Both the position numbers and the translations under genes were made by a program. From NCBI GenBank assembly GCA_051294375.1, contig CM119269.1, positions 9,175,931 to 9,239,930 of the forward strand: a DNA stretch of 64,000 bases, in the 5' to 3' direction. This document shows positions 36,742-49,536 of the stretch, piece after piece. Each line of letters opens with the position of its first letter. Position 1 is the first letter of the stretch. The DNA comes from Paraspadella gotoi. Its lineage: Eukaryota; Chaetognatha. The notes under the pieces were generated by a model. It did not search any database, had not been told where the DNA came from, and worked only from the letters and a program-made list of their open reading frames with translations.

Positions 36742-37114
36742 CAATGTAAAAAAAAATTCCGATGAAATCAAAATTGGTCGAATTGTTTGCTTGGAGTTGG
36801 AGTTGCTTGATAGAATGAAAAATCTGCAATGCGACGGAATTTCTCGGACAAGGAACTTCCGGCGATTTTGCGGTCGAAGTACGTCATAACTATTTCCGGA
36901 TTCCGGATTCCGGATGCGTGGGCGAGTCCGCCTTTCCGTATTCGTTGAGGTTGGCTGGGTGGGGTCAAGTCGGGAAAGGGCGGGCAATGTCGGGAGATGG
37001 GAGTCGGGTAAGGCACCACTGTGTTGATTTCCTCTCTCTCTCTCTCTCTTACGATCCTGTGATTGAAAATGTGTTTTATTAACATTATGAGCAGAATAAA
37101 TTAATCAAATCAAT

Positions 37115-37166
<52 letters not shown>

Positions 37167-38166
37167 GCTCTCTCTCTCGCTCTCTCTCTCTCCTCTCTCT
37201 CTCTCAAATTCACCTTTATTATAGAGATCTAGTTTTTCTACTCCCGCCACCGAAATTTAAATTCCTCCTTCCCCACCTTCCATTTCCCCACCTCGCCCTT
37301 ACCCTCTGCTCTCTAACTTACCTTCAGTCTCGTCACGCATTCGCGGCCGCTGGACCGAAAAAGGAAAAAGTCAATCGGGATCCATTTCTCTTTCTCTCTC
37401 TCTTCCTTCTTGGTTTTGAGAGGGGGAGAGGGAGAGGGAGAGNNNNNNNNNNNNNNNNNNNNNNNNNNNNNNNNNNNNNNNNNNNNNNNNNNNNNNNNNN
37501 NNNNNNNNNNNNNNNNNNNNNNNNNNNNNNNNNNNNNNNNNNNNNNNNNNNNNNNNNNNNNNNNNNNNNNNNNNNNNNNNNNNNNNNNNNNNNNNNNNNN
37601 NNNNNNNNNNNNNNNNNNNNNNNNNNNNNNNNNNNNNNNNNNNNNNNNNNNNNNNNNNNNNNNNNNNNNNNNNNNNNNNNNNNNNNCCTATCTCGGGTGT
37701 CAATAGCCGTTCCCTCCCATCCTGTCATTTCCAAATCATCTTCCTTCCATTTATTCCATCCCAATTTTTCTTTTTCTTTTTCCCGCCGTTTGTCCGTCCC
37801 ATGTCGTTTCGGCCACGCCCATCGGACGCTCCACGCCCACTTCCGCTTTTATATCGCGCTCACGATTATTGTTATTGTTATGACGGCGCCGTCAACGACG
37901 ATGACGACGACGAAGGCTTTTGATCGGCGCCCTCTTCGCCAGCGACGCCGGTCACCGGCGCCGGTCACGACGCCGCCGAGTTGTTCCGACGCCGAAGCTT
38001 CATAAACGCCATAACAACGAGCGCCGTTATGTCGTCGTCGTCGTCGTCGTCGGGATCATCATCGTAATTTCGCTAACACACACCTTCTCTCTCTCTTTCG
38101 TGGACAAAGTCGAGCTCGTCTCACCTCCGCGCGACAATAGATACAATAAATAAGGCGAGCGTAAAC

Positions 38167-38204
<38 letters not shown>

Positions 38205-38426
38205 TAAAGCGAGAGTGCGTTCGTGGCTGTAATGAGGGGGAGAGTGAGTGAGTGTTGGGTGAGGACGAGTCCAAGATCAGATGGAAAAGGAAGGGTTGGT
38301 TTCGATTACATAGGGTGGGTGGCGAGGAGTGTAAATGTACCTCAGACTCTCAAATGTTTTTAAAAACGTAAGTGTCAATAAATAGGACACATTTTCTTTG
38401 TTTTGTATGTAACTTTGTTTTTACAC
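36742..38426. other. Noncoding with CT tracts, a gap and a GC-rich patch
   Basis: (CT)n at about 37108-37205, a 244-N gap at 37443-37686, a GC-rich patch with GGCGCC palindromes at 37885-38010, a GTC repeat at 38030-38052 and a GA microsatellite at 38169-38202. The longest frame over the patch (from 37697) has no recognisable domain. Confidence 0.55.
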
Positions 38427-38600
38427 ATTCATCCATCCATCCATCCATTCATTCATTCATTCATTCATTCATTCATTCATTCATTCATTCATTCATTCAT
38501 TCATTCATTCATTCATTCATTAATCTATTCATTCATTCATTCATTCGTTTATTCGTTCATTCGTTCATTCATTCATTCATTCATTCATTCTTCCATTATT
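38427..38600. repeat. (ATTC)n microsatellite
   Basis: About 170 bp of CATC then CATT tetranucleotide units with few interruptions. Confidence 0.95.
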
Positions 38601-40939
38601 TATCTCACCGGTCCATTCTTAATGCTCCACTGATTCCCTGCAGCACTAAAGCACATCGTGCAATATTGTCTGTAAGGCTGTCACACTGCGCCATACGGCC
38701 AATACGTGTCGGAATGAGTAAGAGGCAAAGTGGACCATAAGAAGGGAAGATTGGGGGCGAGTGAGTGAAGGGTAAGGGAGTGAAGGGTGAAGGGTGAAGG
38801 GTAAGGAAGGGAAAGCGGAGAAATGATTGAAGAGAAGGTTATCTTTGCTATCATCATATCTTTTGTCGACGGAGAATAAGACGACGACGACGACGACGAC
38901 GACGACATTACGGGTCATTTTCGCTCTCCGATCCGCGACGACGAAAAATGAGATGACGGTTAAAACGACAACGAAAACGCAGTTGACGGGGAAAAAGAGG
39001 AAATAGAAGGTGGAATGACGGGAAAGGGGAAAACGGGAAAGTCAAAAATAGGGGGAGATTATTTGGCGGGAAATGGGAAAATGGAATGGCGGGAAACGGG
39101 GGAAAAAAACATGACGAGTGAAAGAAAAAGCACAATATTAAAAAGGAGAAAACATGAATAATGGAATAAAACAAAAGGTGGTTAAAAACTATAACGTACG
39201 ATAAAAAAATAGTTTGTACTAGAACTTGTAATGAAAATCGTATTGGCTTAAACTTATATTTAAGGTTGGGGAACTACTTATCCATCTCACCTAAGGTTAA
39301 TAACTGAAGTAGATTAACGTTTCGACTAATTAACCATTCAACTTTCTTGTTGACTGACTGACTGAGTAACTGACTGACTGACTGATTGAAAATACAAAGA
39401 AAAGCAAAAAAAATTTTTGTTTCGTCGATTTAAAATTTTGTTTTAGTCATCTCATGATTCGATTCGGAAGTTTGGGACATGGACAGATAGGAAGATAGGA
39501 AAAGAAAGAGTTTAAGAGAGGGACGGAGAGGGACAGAGAAAGGGGGAGAGCGGGAGAGGGATAGAGAGGGAGAGAGGGAGAGGAAGAGATAAAAAGATAA
39601 AAATGGGACAAAGAGAAGAAAGAGAAATGAGGAGGTCAAGTATCTCGCAGGAAAGAAAAGAAGAAATAAAACGAGAAAGAAAGTTAAAGAAAAAAAAAGG
39701 AAAAAGGGAAATCGTCAAATAAAAAGTCATCGACGCGGAATCGATTCGATTTCGGAAAATGGGAGGAATGGAGGAAAGGAAAGAGAGGAAAGGAAAGGGA
39801 AGGAAGGAGAGGGAGGGAAAAAATTGGAGTAGAGTAAAAAGAAGGAGGAGGAAAGGAAAGAGAGAAAAAGAAAGGGAAGAAAAGAAAGGGAAGAAAGGAA
39901 ATGTAAGAAAAAAGAAGAGGGAAGAAAAGAAAAAAAATGGAGCGAGAAGAAGAAAAGAAGGAAAAAGAAAAAAGAAAAGTATGAGAAGGAAAATAAATCA
40001 TTAACAGTCATTAACCAATAATAAACTGATGCGAATTTAACGAATTTTACTTAAAATTTTCCGTAAGTTAAATTTCACTCTTGCTCAATAATGCTAAATA
40101 CATAATAGACTCACGATAAAAATGACGAGGGCGACGACGAAGACGACGACGACGACGACAACGATTAGGACGACAGGCATTAAATCAAAAAAGACCGTTA
40201 AGTCAAGTCAAGTCAAGTCAAGACCGTTAAGATAGTAATAGATTCAATACTTAATAAAATTTAATCACGCAGCCGTCGTAGTCGTTGTCGTCGTCGTAGT
40301 CGTCGTCATCGTCGTTGTCGTCGTCGTCGTTGATAGAAAATAAAAAGATTAAAAAAAAATAAAACAAGAAGACGAACGAAATTTAAATAAGAAATGAATA
40401 TCAAATCATAGGGAGAGGGAAGCCAGTTACTCCGGGAGTGAATGAACGAGACTATGAGTCTTGATTGAAGGCTTGAAGGGACCTGTTACGTCATTATCTA
40501 GTAAGAGTGATGGAGGCCTTAAACCACCAAAGCCTGTCCAAAGTCAGGGGCAAGATTTATTTATTAAATGAATGGATAATTTTTTAATTTGGTTGTACCA
40601 ATTTCCTAAAATTTTGGGAGGAAATTTGCAAGAAAAATAAAAGAATAAAAAAATATTGAAAACTGATTAATGGTGGCAAAATCGAGAATGAAACAATTCT
40701 CTGTGCGTTAGCTATATTAACAAGTATCATCTGTTAGATGACAGGTGTCTGAAATTTTGTTTCGAAATTACACTGTACATACTTGTTCATTTTTTTTCTT
40801 GAATCAACAAGAATAAATCATATCGAAGAGAAACTAAAAATGAAAAGTTCGAATCGATAATTTTCAAGTCGAAAACTTTTTATGTTCTTCCGTGGGGTAG
40901 CGGGCAGGGGGGGGGACCTGATATCAAAACATCGAAAAA

Positions 40940-40977
<38 letters not shown>

Positions 40978-41910
40978 AGCTTTAACCTGCGATTCGCATG
41001 AAAACTAAAACATCCGATATTACGATTTTTCTTTTCATATTTTTTTTCTTTTATTGTTTTTGGTTTAACAATCGTAATTCAAACGGGAGGATGGTGAATG
41101 TTGATAAAACTCACAGACATTTGGTGAATGTTGTGAATAAAAAAAGTCATCAAAGAAGATTTTCACGTCGAAGGTTGTGAAAAGGATTTTGGGTGAAACT
41201 TGTGAATTCATTTGAGTTCTATTTGAAAACAAAGGAGGTATTAAGTGAGAATCGAAAGTATTACGTTACAATGGATAAGTATACGATAGTATGTATTATT
41301 ATGTAGCAGTATATAAAAGTATACAGGCTTATTCACCCCTTAGGTCACGATCTCCGATTCGATACAAGTCGGCGAAGAATTTCAAAGGAAAGTTTCAGTC
41401 TTTAATTATCATCGTAATAATAAGGATAAGGACTAATAAGGGTATAGTTAAGATTCTGCGTATTTGGTGAAAAAAATGATCTCAACTGGAAAATTAAAAA
41501 ACCTCTATAAAATTTCAAATACTACTAGAAACTTGATATATTTTGTTAGGTGTGAGTTACGTTCTTTAAAGTTATAATGATTTGTAGTAAAAAATCTTAT
41601 TTCACTCCAAATTTTAAAAAGTTTTAACTAGGTCGATGAAAAAAATTATTAATCTGAAATTTAAACTTTTTCGACCGATAAGGCGTGACAAAGAACGAAG
41701 AAATTAAAGAAAAATGAACAATAATAAAAAGAATAAAATAAAGATAAAAACAACGTGGAGTCTAATTAGAAGGAAGAATCTTGTTTTTAAAAAAATGAGA
41801 GAGAAAAATAGACCCAAAAATTTTTGCGACGAAAACTCGAAAAAGAATTTTTGATCGTCGTCAATTTAGTCGACGTCAAACGAATGAGCATCATAAGAAG
41901 AGTAATTAAA

Positions 41911-41970
<60 letters not shown>

Positions 41971-42283
41971 CTCTCTTATGCACACCGGAAATGGGTGGGC
42001 GGCGCCGCGAGATGACGAGGCGCAGGTGGCGGCGCCGACTCACCGCTAGTTCCGGCGTCTTTAGACGAATTCGGCGTCCTTAGTTGGCGCCGTTAAGCGA
42101 CGGGCGGCGTCCTTTGGCGTCTCTACCGGTTGAGGGGCGCGGATTTCCGGCCGATTTTAGGTCGACCGGCGTCGTTTTGGTCTCATCTGTAGTCGTCGGC
42201 GTCAAACTCTGATTTTTTCTCTGCGTCATCGATTTTCGGGCGCCGTCTTAATCTCTTGCCATCAGGACACTTTAAAAAAAGAT
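38601..42283. other. Long noncoding stretch
   Basis: Holds (GAC)n runs at 38880-38906, 40139-40160 and 40939-40977, GTC runs at 40270-40332, a GGAAA-rich purine block (39480-39985), one copy of a dispersed element (40480-40610), a (CT)n tract (41914-41966) and a GC-rich patch with several GGCGCC palindromes (about 41990-42250). No supported exon. Confidence 0.55.
40480..40610 (+). mobile_element. Dispersed element family 1, copy at 40.5 kb
   Basis: Contains ACCTGTTACGTCATTATCTA, AGTGATGGAGGCCTTAAA and an end GAATGGATAA ... TTTGGTTGTACCAATTT. The same blocks occur in the same order at 59935-60990 and 63088-63186. No coding capacity; a non-autonomous transposon or SINE-like element is the likeliest explanation. 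Confidence 0.55.
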
Positions 42284-42285
42284 GG

Positions 42286-42376
<91 letters not shown>
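42284..42376. repeat. (CT)n microsatellite
   Basis: About 90 bp of CT with rare interruptions. Confidence 0.95.
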
Positions 42377-42380
<4 letters not shown>

Positions 42381-42618
42381 GTCTAGGTGCTCCCTTCGTT
42401 CGCTTCGTTTCCTTGGCGATTTTCAAGCAAATTCACACAAATGTTTTCTCGTCTTCAGCCCGTGGCGAGTGGCGAGTGGCGAGTGGCGAGACCTCAACTG
42501 CCACTTTGTTCCTCTCGTACGGTTGTTCCTGTTTTTGGAATATTAAGGAATAGGGTATAAACTAATTTGGATGAGGGCGCGTGATGAACTGGGTACTGAG
42601 CTCGTATCCAGGATTTGG

Positions 42619-42853
42619 TTTTTCTCGCCAGGGTAATGAGTACATAAGTTGTGATTGAACGGGCAGCTGCGTCCGGGTCACAAGCTGAAAAGGATCAAGT
42701 CTACAGCGAGGGAACATATAGTATTTACCCGCTAAATGCAAGTTAATCCACAATTTCTCATCCGTAGAACTATACAATGCTACAACCAATTCATTTGCCA
42801 AGTTATAAAAAAGTTCCTGAACATTAGCGCTCAACATATTTTCTCTCTAAGAT
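42619..42853 (+). mobile_element. Dispersed element family 2, copy 1
   Basis: About 235 bp starting TTTTTCTCGCCAGGGTAA and ending ATTTTCTCTCTAAGATG. A diverged direct copy lies at 45140-45362, with the same ends and many small indels. No open frame is shared by the copies, so it is treated as a noncoding repeat. Confidence 0.65.
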
Positions 42854-43118
42854 GTGTTGCTCTGTTTGAGCCGGAACAGATATTGTTCCCTGAGGAAATA
42901 AACCTAGTGCCTACCCTATTATCCCTAGGCCTGATAGTAATAAAACATGGAAAATTTTTAAAAAGTTGTTTAATTATATTTTTTGCTTAACTTTTTTGAG
43001 CTCTATCAGAATCAATTAAAAAAACTTTAAATATCTAAAAAAAAATGAAACGAAACAATAAAGTTACATTTAAAGGGAAAAACGTTTTCATCTCAGATCC
43101 TTTTCGCTCCGGGAATTC

Positions 43119-43146
43119 GACGACGACGACGACGACGACGACGACG

Positions 43147-43178
<32 letters not shown>
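43119..43178. repeat. (ACG)n / (GAC)n microsatellite
   Basis: About 60 bp of near-perfect trinucleotide repeat in noncoding sequence. Confidence 0.95.
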
Positions 43179-44530
43179 TCATAATCTCCGCGGAGTATAT
43201 CATCCAAACAAAACAAAATATCCCGACTCCTGAATTTCTTTCGCCCGAACAAAAACAAGGATTACGAGATGATAACAAATATTTATACAAACTAAAAAAT
43301 ATTAAAGTATGTATTCAAATATTTAACTTTGCGTATAAATTGGACACCAACCTATGTATAGATTATATTATTAAATAAATAAGATAAACACGTACACAGT
43401 ATCGAATTCGCAGTCTACTTCTCTGATTCTTCATTTTATCTAATTTTATTCTTATCAAATTATAAACAGTCATCAGCAAACGGCTCCCACTATAAGAGGC
43501 TTAGTAGGGTGGATATGGATAAATATCACAGGATGTTTTCTCGCTACCAAGCCAGAACGACTACATTATATTTATAGAGCTCGTGTAGGGTGGATGACGG
43601 AAATATTACCAGGCCTCCGCTACCCTTGTCTCTCTCCCTCTCTTCTTCTCTCTCTCCCTTCCAATTCGCCCCCCCCAAAAGGCGATCACGTGAAAAATCA
43701 CGTTAAATGTGAATTTCACGAGTTCCTCTCGAAATTGTCGAGCGCGATTGACCCGAGAAAAGAATACTTTGCGAAGACCGAAAAAATCGCCGCGGGCGGG
43801 ATTCATCCACGCGACTTAAAGAGGTTTTCTTTGTTCTTCTGGTGAAACTGGGATATTTAACGAAGTTTGAGATGAAAAGTGAGGGCAGGCGGGCGGTTGG
43901 ATTTTAAAAAAAAGAGGCGAGGGTAATTATAAAATTACATGTAAAACAAATATATAATAAAGTAATATATGGTGTTATTTTTATTTTTAAAATTTTTCGT
44001 ATAACAGATATAAAAAGTAAATGTTTAAGAAGAAAACTAGGAAAGTCAGTTTTTTCTTTGCCTAATTCGCTTAAAACATACGAAACGAAAGGAACTTGAC
44101 ACAAGAAGAAAACTAGAAAACTAGCGGCACCCTTATAATATTATATAATAATTAAGGATTGATTAAAATATGTCGCGATCATGTGCTTATTTTCTTGTCT
44201 TTATCTTTCTTGTTAATAATTAGGTTTTTGTTCTTTCATATTCTTTTCTCTTCCTTCTTCTTTTTCTTTTCTTTTTCTTTCTTTTTTCTTTCTTTGGTGT
44301 TTTACGCTGACCTGATCCAAATCGTCTAAATTTCAGTCCGCCTCTCATCCTCCTCTTCCTCTTCCTCTTCTTCATCCCTCTTTCCTCTTCATCCTCCTCT
44401 TCCTCTTCATCCTCCTCTTCCTTCTTTCATCCTCCTCTTCCTCTTCCTCCTGTTCTTTTACTCACAACTTGATTTTCAAAAACTCCCTCTCTCTCTCCTC
44501 TTTTCCTCTCTCTTCTCTCTATCTCCTCTA

Positions 44531-44572
<42 letters not shown>

Positions 44573-44771
44573 CTCATACTCTCCTCTCTCTCTACTTTCT
44601 CTCTCTCTCTACTCTCTCTCTCTCTCTCTCTCCTCCTTCGAGCCCCCAAACCCCTAAATTTTGACTCCCCTCCATTCGTAATGGTTCGCCAATCTCTCAA
44701 CAAAACAATTTACTGGAAGCGCGATCACCTGAAGCGGACATGACAACAAGAAAATGAGGGAAAAAACAGGG
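43179..44771. other. Noncoding
   Basis: AT-rich with TTTCTTT tracts (44230-44300), CTTCCTCTTC repeats (44345-44455) and a CT-rich block (44487-44635). A short mixed-composition frame at 43594-43845 has no recognisable motif. No supported exon. Confidence 0.55.
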
Positions 44772-45104
44772 TTCTAGAAAATAAATCGGTCTAGAAAATA
44801 AATCAGTCTAGAAAATAAATCGATCTTAGAAAATAAATGGTCTAGAAAATAAATCGTCTAGAAAAAATCGGTCTGAGAAAAATAAAATCGATCTAGAAAA
44901 ATAAATTGGTCTAGAAAAATAAAAATCGGTCTAGAAAAATAAATCCGTCTAGAAAAATAAAATCGGTCTAGACAAATAAATTGTCTAGAAAATAAATCGA
45001 TCTAGAAAATAAATTGGCCTAGAAAATAAATCGGTCAGAAAATGAAATCGGTCTAGAAAATAAATTAGGTCTAGAAAATAAATCGGTCTAGAAAATAAAT
45101 TGAT
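44772..45104. repeat. Minisatellite, unit about 17 bp (GTCTAGAAAATAAATCG)
   Basis: About twenty copies with single-base changes and indels. The array runs into a 25-N gap (45115-45139), beyond which family 2 copy 2 begins. Confidence 0.92.
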
Positions 45105-45139
45105 CTCCTCTTTTNNNNNNNNNNNNNNNNNNNNNNNNN

Positions 45140-45362
45140 TTTCTCGCCAGGGTAAGTACAAAGTTGTGATTGAACGAGCTAGCGTCCGGGTCACAACTGA
45201 AGGATACGAAGTCTACAGGAGTGAACATTGTATTACCCGCTACATATGCGCACCAGTTATCACAATTTCTCATCCGTGAACTATACAAGTTACACCAATT
45301 CATTTTGCCAAGTTATAAAAAAGTTCCTGAAATTAGCGTCAACATATTTTCTCTCTAAGATG
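45140..45362 (+). mobile_element. Dispersed element family 2, copy 2
   Basis: Same ends as 42619-42853 (TTTCTCGCCAGGGTAA ... ATTTTCTCTCTAAGATG), with clear similarity between. The copy starts directly at the right edge of a gap. Confidence 0.65.
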
Positions 45363-45608
45363 CGTCGACACATCCGTTCAAAAGGAATAAAAAAGAATAT
45401 AATCTCACGCATTTTGTCCGCTTTTAGTTGTTGTTGTCATCAAAAAGGGGAAAAAAAGTGAAAAGCTTCGAAAAATAAATAAAGTTCTTTTTTTTTCCAA
45501 GCGCGGCCCGTGCCTCCTCGAAAAGTCTTTTGAGGCAGTTTAAAAGGAGATTTTCTGAAAAAGCCTTTTCAATTCGAGGGACATCATTTTGGGATTTTGT
45601 TGAATCGA

Positions 45609-45954
45609 NNNNNNNNNNNNNNNNNNNNNNNNNNNNNNNNNNNNNNNNNNNNNNNNNNNNNNNNNNNNNNNNNNNNNNNNNNNNNNNNNNNNNNNNNNNN
45701 NNNNNNNNNNNNNNNNNNNNNNNNNNNNNNNNNNNNNNNNNNNNNNNNNNNNNNNNNNNNNNNNNNNNNNNNNNNNNNNNNNNNNNNNNNNNNNNNNNNN
45801 NNNNNNNNNNNNNNNNNNNNNNNNNNNNNNNNNNNNNNNNNNNNNNNNNNNNNNNNNNNNNNNNNNNNNNNNNNNNNNNNNNNNNNNNNNNNNNNNNNNN
45901 NNNNNNNNNNNNNNNNNNNNNNNNNNNNNNNNNNNNNNNNNNNNNNNNNNNNNN
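45609..45954. other. Assembly gap (346 N)
   Basis: Run of N. The right edge is GGGGAGGAAG purine repeat. Confidence 0.99.
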
Positions 45955-47486
45955 GAGGGGGAAAAAGGAGAGGAAGAGAAGGGGAGGAAGAGAATGGGAG
46001 GAGAGGGGGAGGAAAAGAGGTGGAAAGAGGCGAAAGAAGTAAAGGGAGGGAATGATTAGAAGGAGAACGGAGGCAGAGAGAAAATTAGAAATAGGGATAG
46101 AAATATGGATACAGATAGTGGATTAAAAATAATCGTCGTTATTAAGAATATTAATATTTGATTAATGAATAAATAATTTTTTTTGGTCAAATTTTTCCCT
46201 ATTGCTTATCCGATCCGCAGTTGATTTGCTAATCCTTATTCCGCATTTCACTGATGTCCTAATAAGGACATTGGATAAGAGTTGAAAGGGTGAATCGCTG
46301 AAAGTGAAGCGAAGGGTAAGGAGATAAGAGACGGGGTGAGGAGAAAGGGTGAGGCGAGTGGCTCATGTGACTTCATTGAAAAAATTTCTCTCATCTCACG
46401 GCGGAGTTTGTATGATTGACGGACCAACTGACAGAAAGACAGACAGACATACAGAGACTCAAAAGNNNNNNNNNNNNNNNNNNNNNNNNNNNNNNNNNNN
46501 NNNNNNNNNNNNNNNNNNNNNNNNNNNNNNNNNNNNNNNNNNNNNNNNNNNNNNNNNNNNNNNNNNNNNNNNNNNNNNNNNNNNNNNNNNNNNNNNNNNN
46601 NNNNNNNNNNNNNNNNNNNNNNNNNNNNNNNNNNNNNNNNNNNNNNNNNNNNNNNNNNNNNNNNNNNNNNNNNNNNNNNNNNNNNNNNNNNNNNNNNNNN
46701 NNNNNNNNNNNNNNNNNNNNNNNNNNNNNNNNNNNNNNNNNNNNNNNNNNNNNNNNNNNNNNNNNNNNNNNNNNNNNNNNNNNNNNNNNNNNNNNNNNNN
46801 NNNNNNNNNNNNNNNNNNNNNNNNNNNNNNNNNNNNNNNNNNNNNNNNNNNNNNNNNNNNNNNNNNNNNNNNNNNNNNNNNNNNNNNNNNNNNNNNNNNN
46901 NNNNNNNNNNNNNNNNNNNNNNNNNNNNNNNNNNNNNNNNNNNNNNNNNNNNNNNNNNNNNNNNNNNNNNNNNNNNNNNNNNNNNNNNNNNNNNNNNNNN
47001 NNNNNNNNNNNNNNNNNNNNNNAAAAAAAGAAGAGACAGAAAAGAATTCAAAAAAATCGTTTACCTCAATGAAAGACGTCAAAAACAATCAGATAATGTA
47101 GTAAGTTGTTGCATAATTCAACAAAACAATGCCAAATTTAGAACAAAAAACAAAAACAACATAAAACGTATAACTTCTCATTTGCATATTGTTGAAGTTT
47201 AGTTTAGCTTAGTTTATTTCTCATGATGACATGATTTACCAATGATTAACGTTTAATACAATTGAAATAAATTTTCGTTTTTGATCTTTCAGAAAAAAAT
47301 AAATAACAACAACAATCAACAAGAACGTGACGGAAGCAAAGCGACAACAGTCGAGTGATTCGACCCCGAAATCCAAAGAGGTCATTTGGATTAAAGAAGA
47401 GAAATCGACGCTGACCGACTTTTTTCGTCGGCGGCTGGTAAGTGAAGGTAAGTGAATGGCAACAATAAAAAAAGTAGGGGAATAAC

Positions 47487-47523
<37 letters not shown>
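45955..47523. other. Noncoding with a large gap
   Basis: Purine-rich repeat to 46080, AT-rich and mixed sequence, gap 46466-47022 (557 N), then AT-rich sequence ending in a (CT)n run at 47488-47523 that leads into the next gap. No exon seen. Confidence 0.6.
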
Positions 47524-47730
47524 NNNNNNNNNNNNNNNNNNNNNNNNNNNNNNNNNNNNNNNNNNNNNNNNNNNNNNNNNNNNNNNNNNNNNNNNNNNNN
47601 NNNNNNNNNNNNNNNNNNNNNNNNNNNNNNNNNNNNNNNNNNNNNNNNNNNNNNNNNNNNNNNNNNNNNNNNNNNNNNNNNNNNNNNNNNNNNNNNNNNN
47701 NNNNNNNNNNNNNNNNNNNNNNNNNNNNNN
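47524..47730. other. Assembly gap (207 N)
   Basis: Run of N entered through a (CT)n microsatellite. Confidence 0.99.
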
Positions 47731-48968
47731 CGCTTATTTCCCTTTGAGGGTGGAATGATGAGATGATTGCGACGACAACGATGACAACGACGAAGACGAA
47801 AACGACGACGACGCAACGACAACAACAATATAAAAGAGAAGCCTTTGAAAAAAAACGAAGATGGTATCACGAAATCAATATCGTGATATATCATTAACTT
47901 ATATTATTATATTTTTTCACGAAATCGATCTTAGACAGACGACCGTAGAAAAGCGGAAAATTGTAATTGAACTTTAAAAATTTATTCAATAATGAAAATT
48001 AAAATAAATAATTTATTAATCCATCATTCCCTTCAAAGTGAAATGAAATGTAATGACATGAATTGACATAGGAATAGAATTAATGACAAGTCATTGTTAA
48101 TCCGACATTATGCAAATGAGATTTGAAACAAAAGTTGAAACAAAAGTTCATCTCTTACATATATTCTACTTTATTAAATCTTTTTTAGATACATTACTTT
48201 ATTGCAACACTATGAGATATTAAAAGAAAAAAAATCGTTGTTTGATCAATCTAAAAACGTTTTCTATCATCCAAACACAACGAAACGAAAGGAAATAACG
48301 ATGTCTAAAGAAAAAGTTTAAATATTTTGTTAATTTTTATTTGTTAATATTTATTCTTTTATTTTTGACAACTGCATTTTGTTAGGAATTCGCCTCTTAT
48401 TTGAGCGATAAATTCGCTGCAGATTAGAGTGATTAATTTCCCTTAGATTAGAGCGATGAATCGCTGCTAAATAGAGTGATGAATTCGCCGCTGATTTTAG
48501 TGATAAATTCGCCGCTGATTGAGAGATGAATCGCCGCTGATTTGAGAGATGAATTCACCGTTGATTTGAGAGATGAATCGCCGCTGATTTGAGAGATGAA
48601 TCGCCGCTGATTTGAGAGATGAATCGCCGCTGATTTGGGCGATGAATTCGCCGCTGATTTGAGCGATGAATTCGCCAATGACTCAATTGATCTCAATTTC
48701 GGATCCGCGACTGAAATTCCATTGATTTCGATGGAAACAAAGAAATAAATGGAAACTTGAATGAGAAGGAAAAAAAATATTGAAAGAAAAAAAAGTAGAA
48801 TCGATTCAGTTCACTGTGAGAATCACGTGATTCTCTATCTCAATCTTTTCTTTTTAATCGCTTTCTCTCTCTCTCTCTCTCCTTTTCTCTCTCTCTCTCT
48901 CTACTCTCATCTCTCTCCTTCTCATCCCTCTCCGTCTCCCTCGTCTTTCTCTACCCTTTCTTTTTTCT

Positions 48969-49015
<47 letters not shown>

Positions 49016-49536
49016 GTCTCACCGATGAAATTTAAAACCGTCAATTACCGCTGAACCGCTGATATTATTTTACTCAATTTCCAAATACAATAAGAATCGC
49101 TTCTGATTCAAATTGGAACAAACGACGAAAAAAGCATTAAAACGAATACAGTGGAAAATGTGTTTTTCGGTGGGCGCTCGTTTGAAGTTATTTCAAATAT
49201 TTTCCTTTTATTTTTGTCAACGTTTTTAAATGAGACTGCAAGAAAATGGTTATGCTTAATTTTTTAATCACTATTTATAATTTTTCGTTTCCTATTAAAA
49301 AAAATATTTTAAATTTTTTTAAAAATAATTTTCTTAATCTTAATTTATTTTCGTCTTTTCTGAAGAAATTTCTTTTCCTACTTTCCAGAATTCGTCCATC
49401 TTAAAATCATCGCTTAGATTAAATACATTTCTTCAAAGAATCAGCACCACATTTCCATACCAATACGATTCCAGGTTAACTCTGAAAGGGTATTTTTTTT
49501 TTTCAACAACGTCGCCTCATCAAAACTGACGGAATT
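47731..49536. other. Noncoding upstream of the astacin region
   Basis: GAC/ACG repeats (47765-47830), AT-rich sequence, the 48.4-kb minisatellite, CT-rich tracts (48860-49015) and AT-rich sequence. The promoter of the first unit is presumably within 49,050-49,536, but no core element is recognisable. Confidence 0.5.
48388..48675. repeat. Minisatellite, unit about 24 bp
   Basis: About twelve copies of GAGAGATGAATTCGCCGCTG followed by ATTT, with variation in the first bases and in GAATC versus GAATTC. Lies roughly 0.9 kb before the first astacin-type unit. Confidence 0.92.

Noticed and set aside
38372-38740. Open frames rich in IHSF repeats
   Set aside because: Translation of (ATTC)n microsatellite; not a protein.
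46248-47101. Open frames of 200-267 codons
   Set aside because: Created by the 557-N gap.
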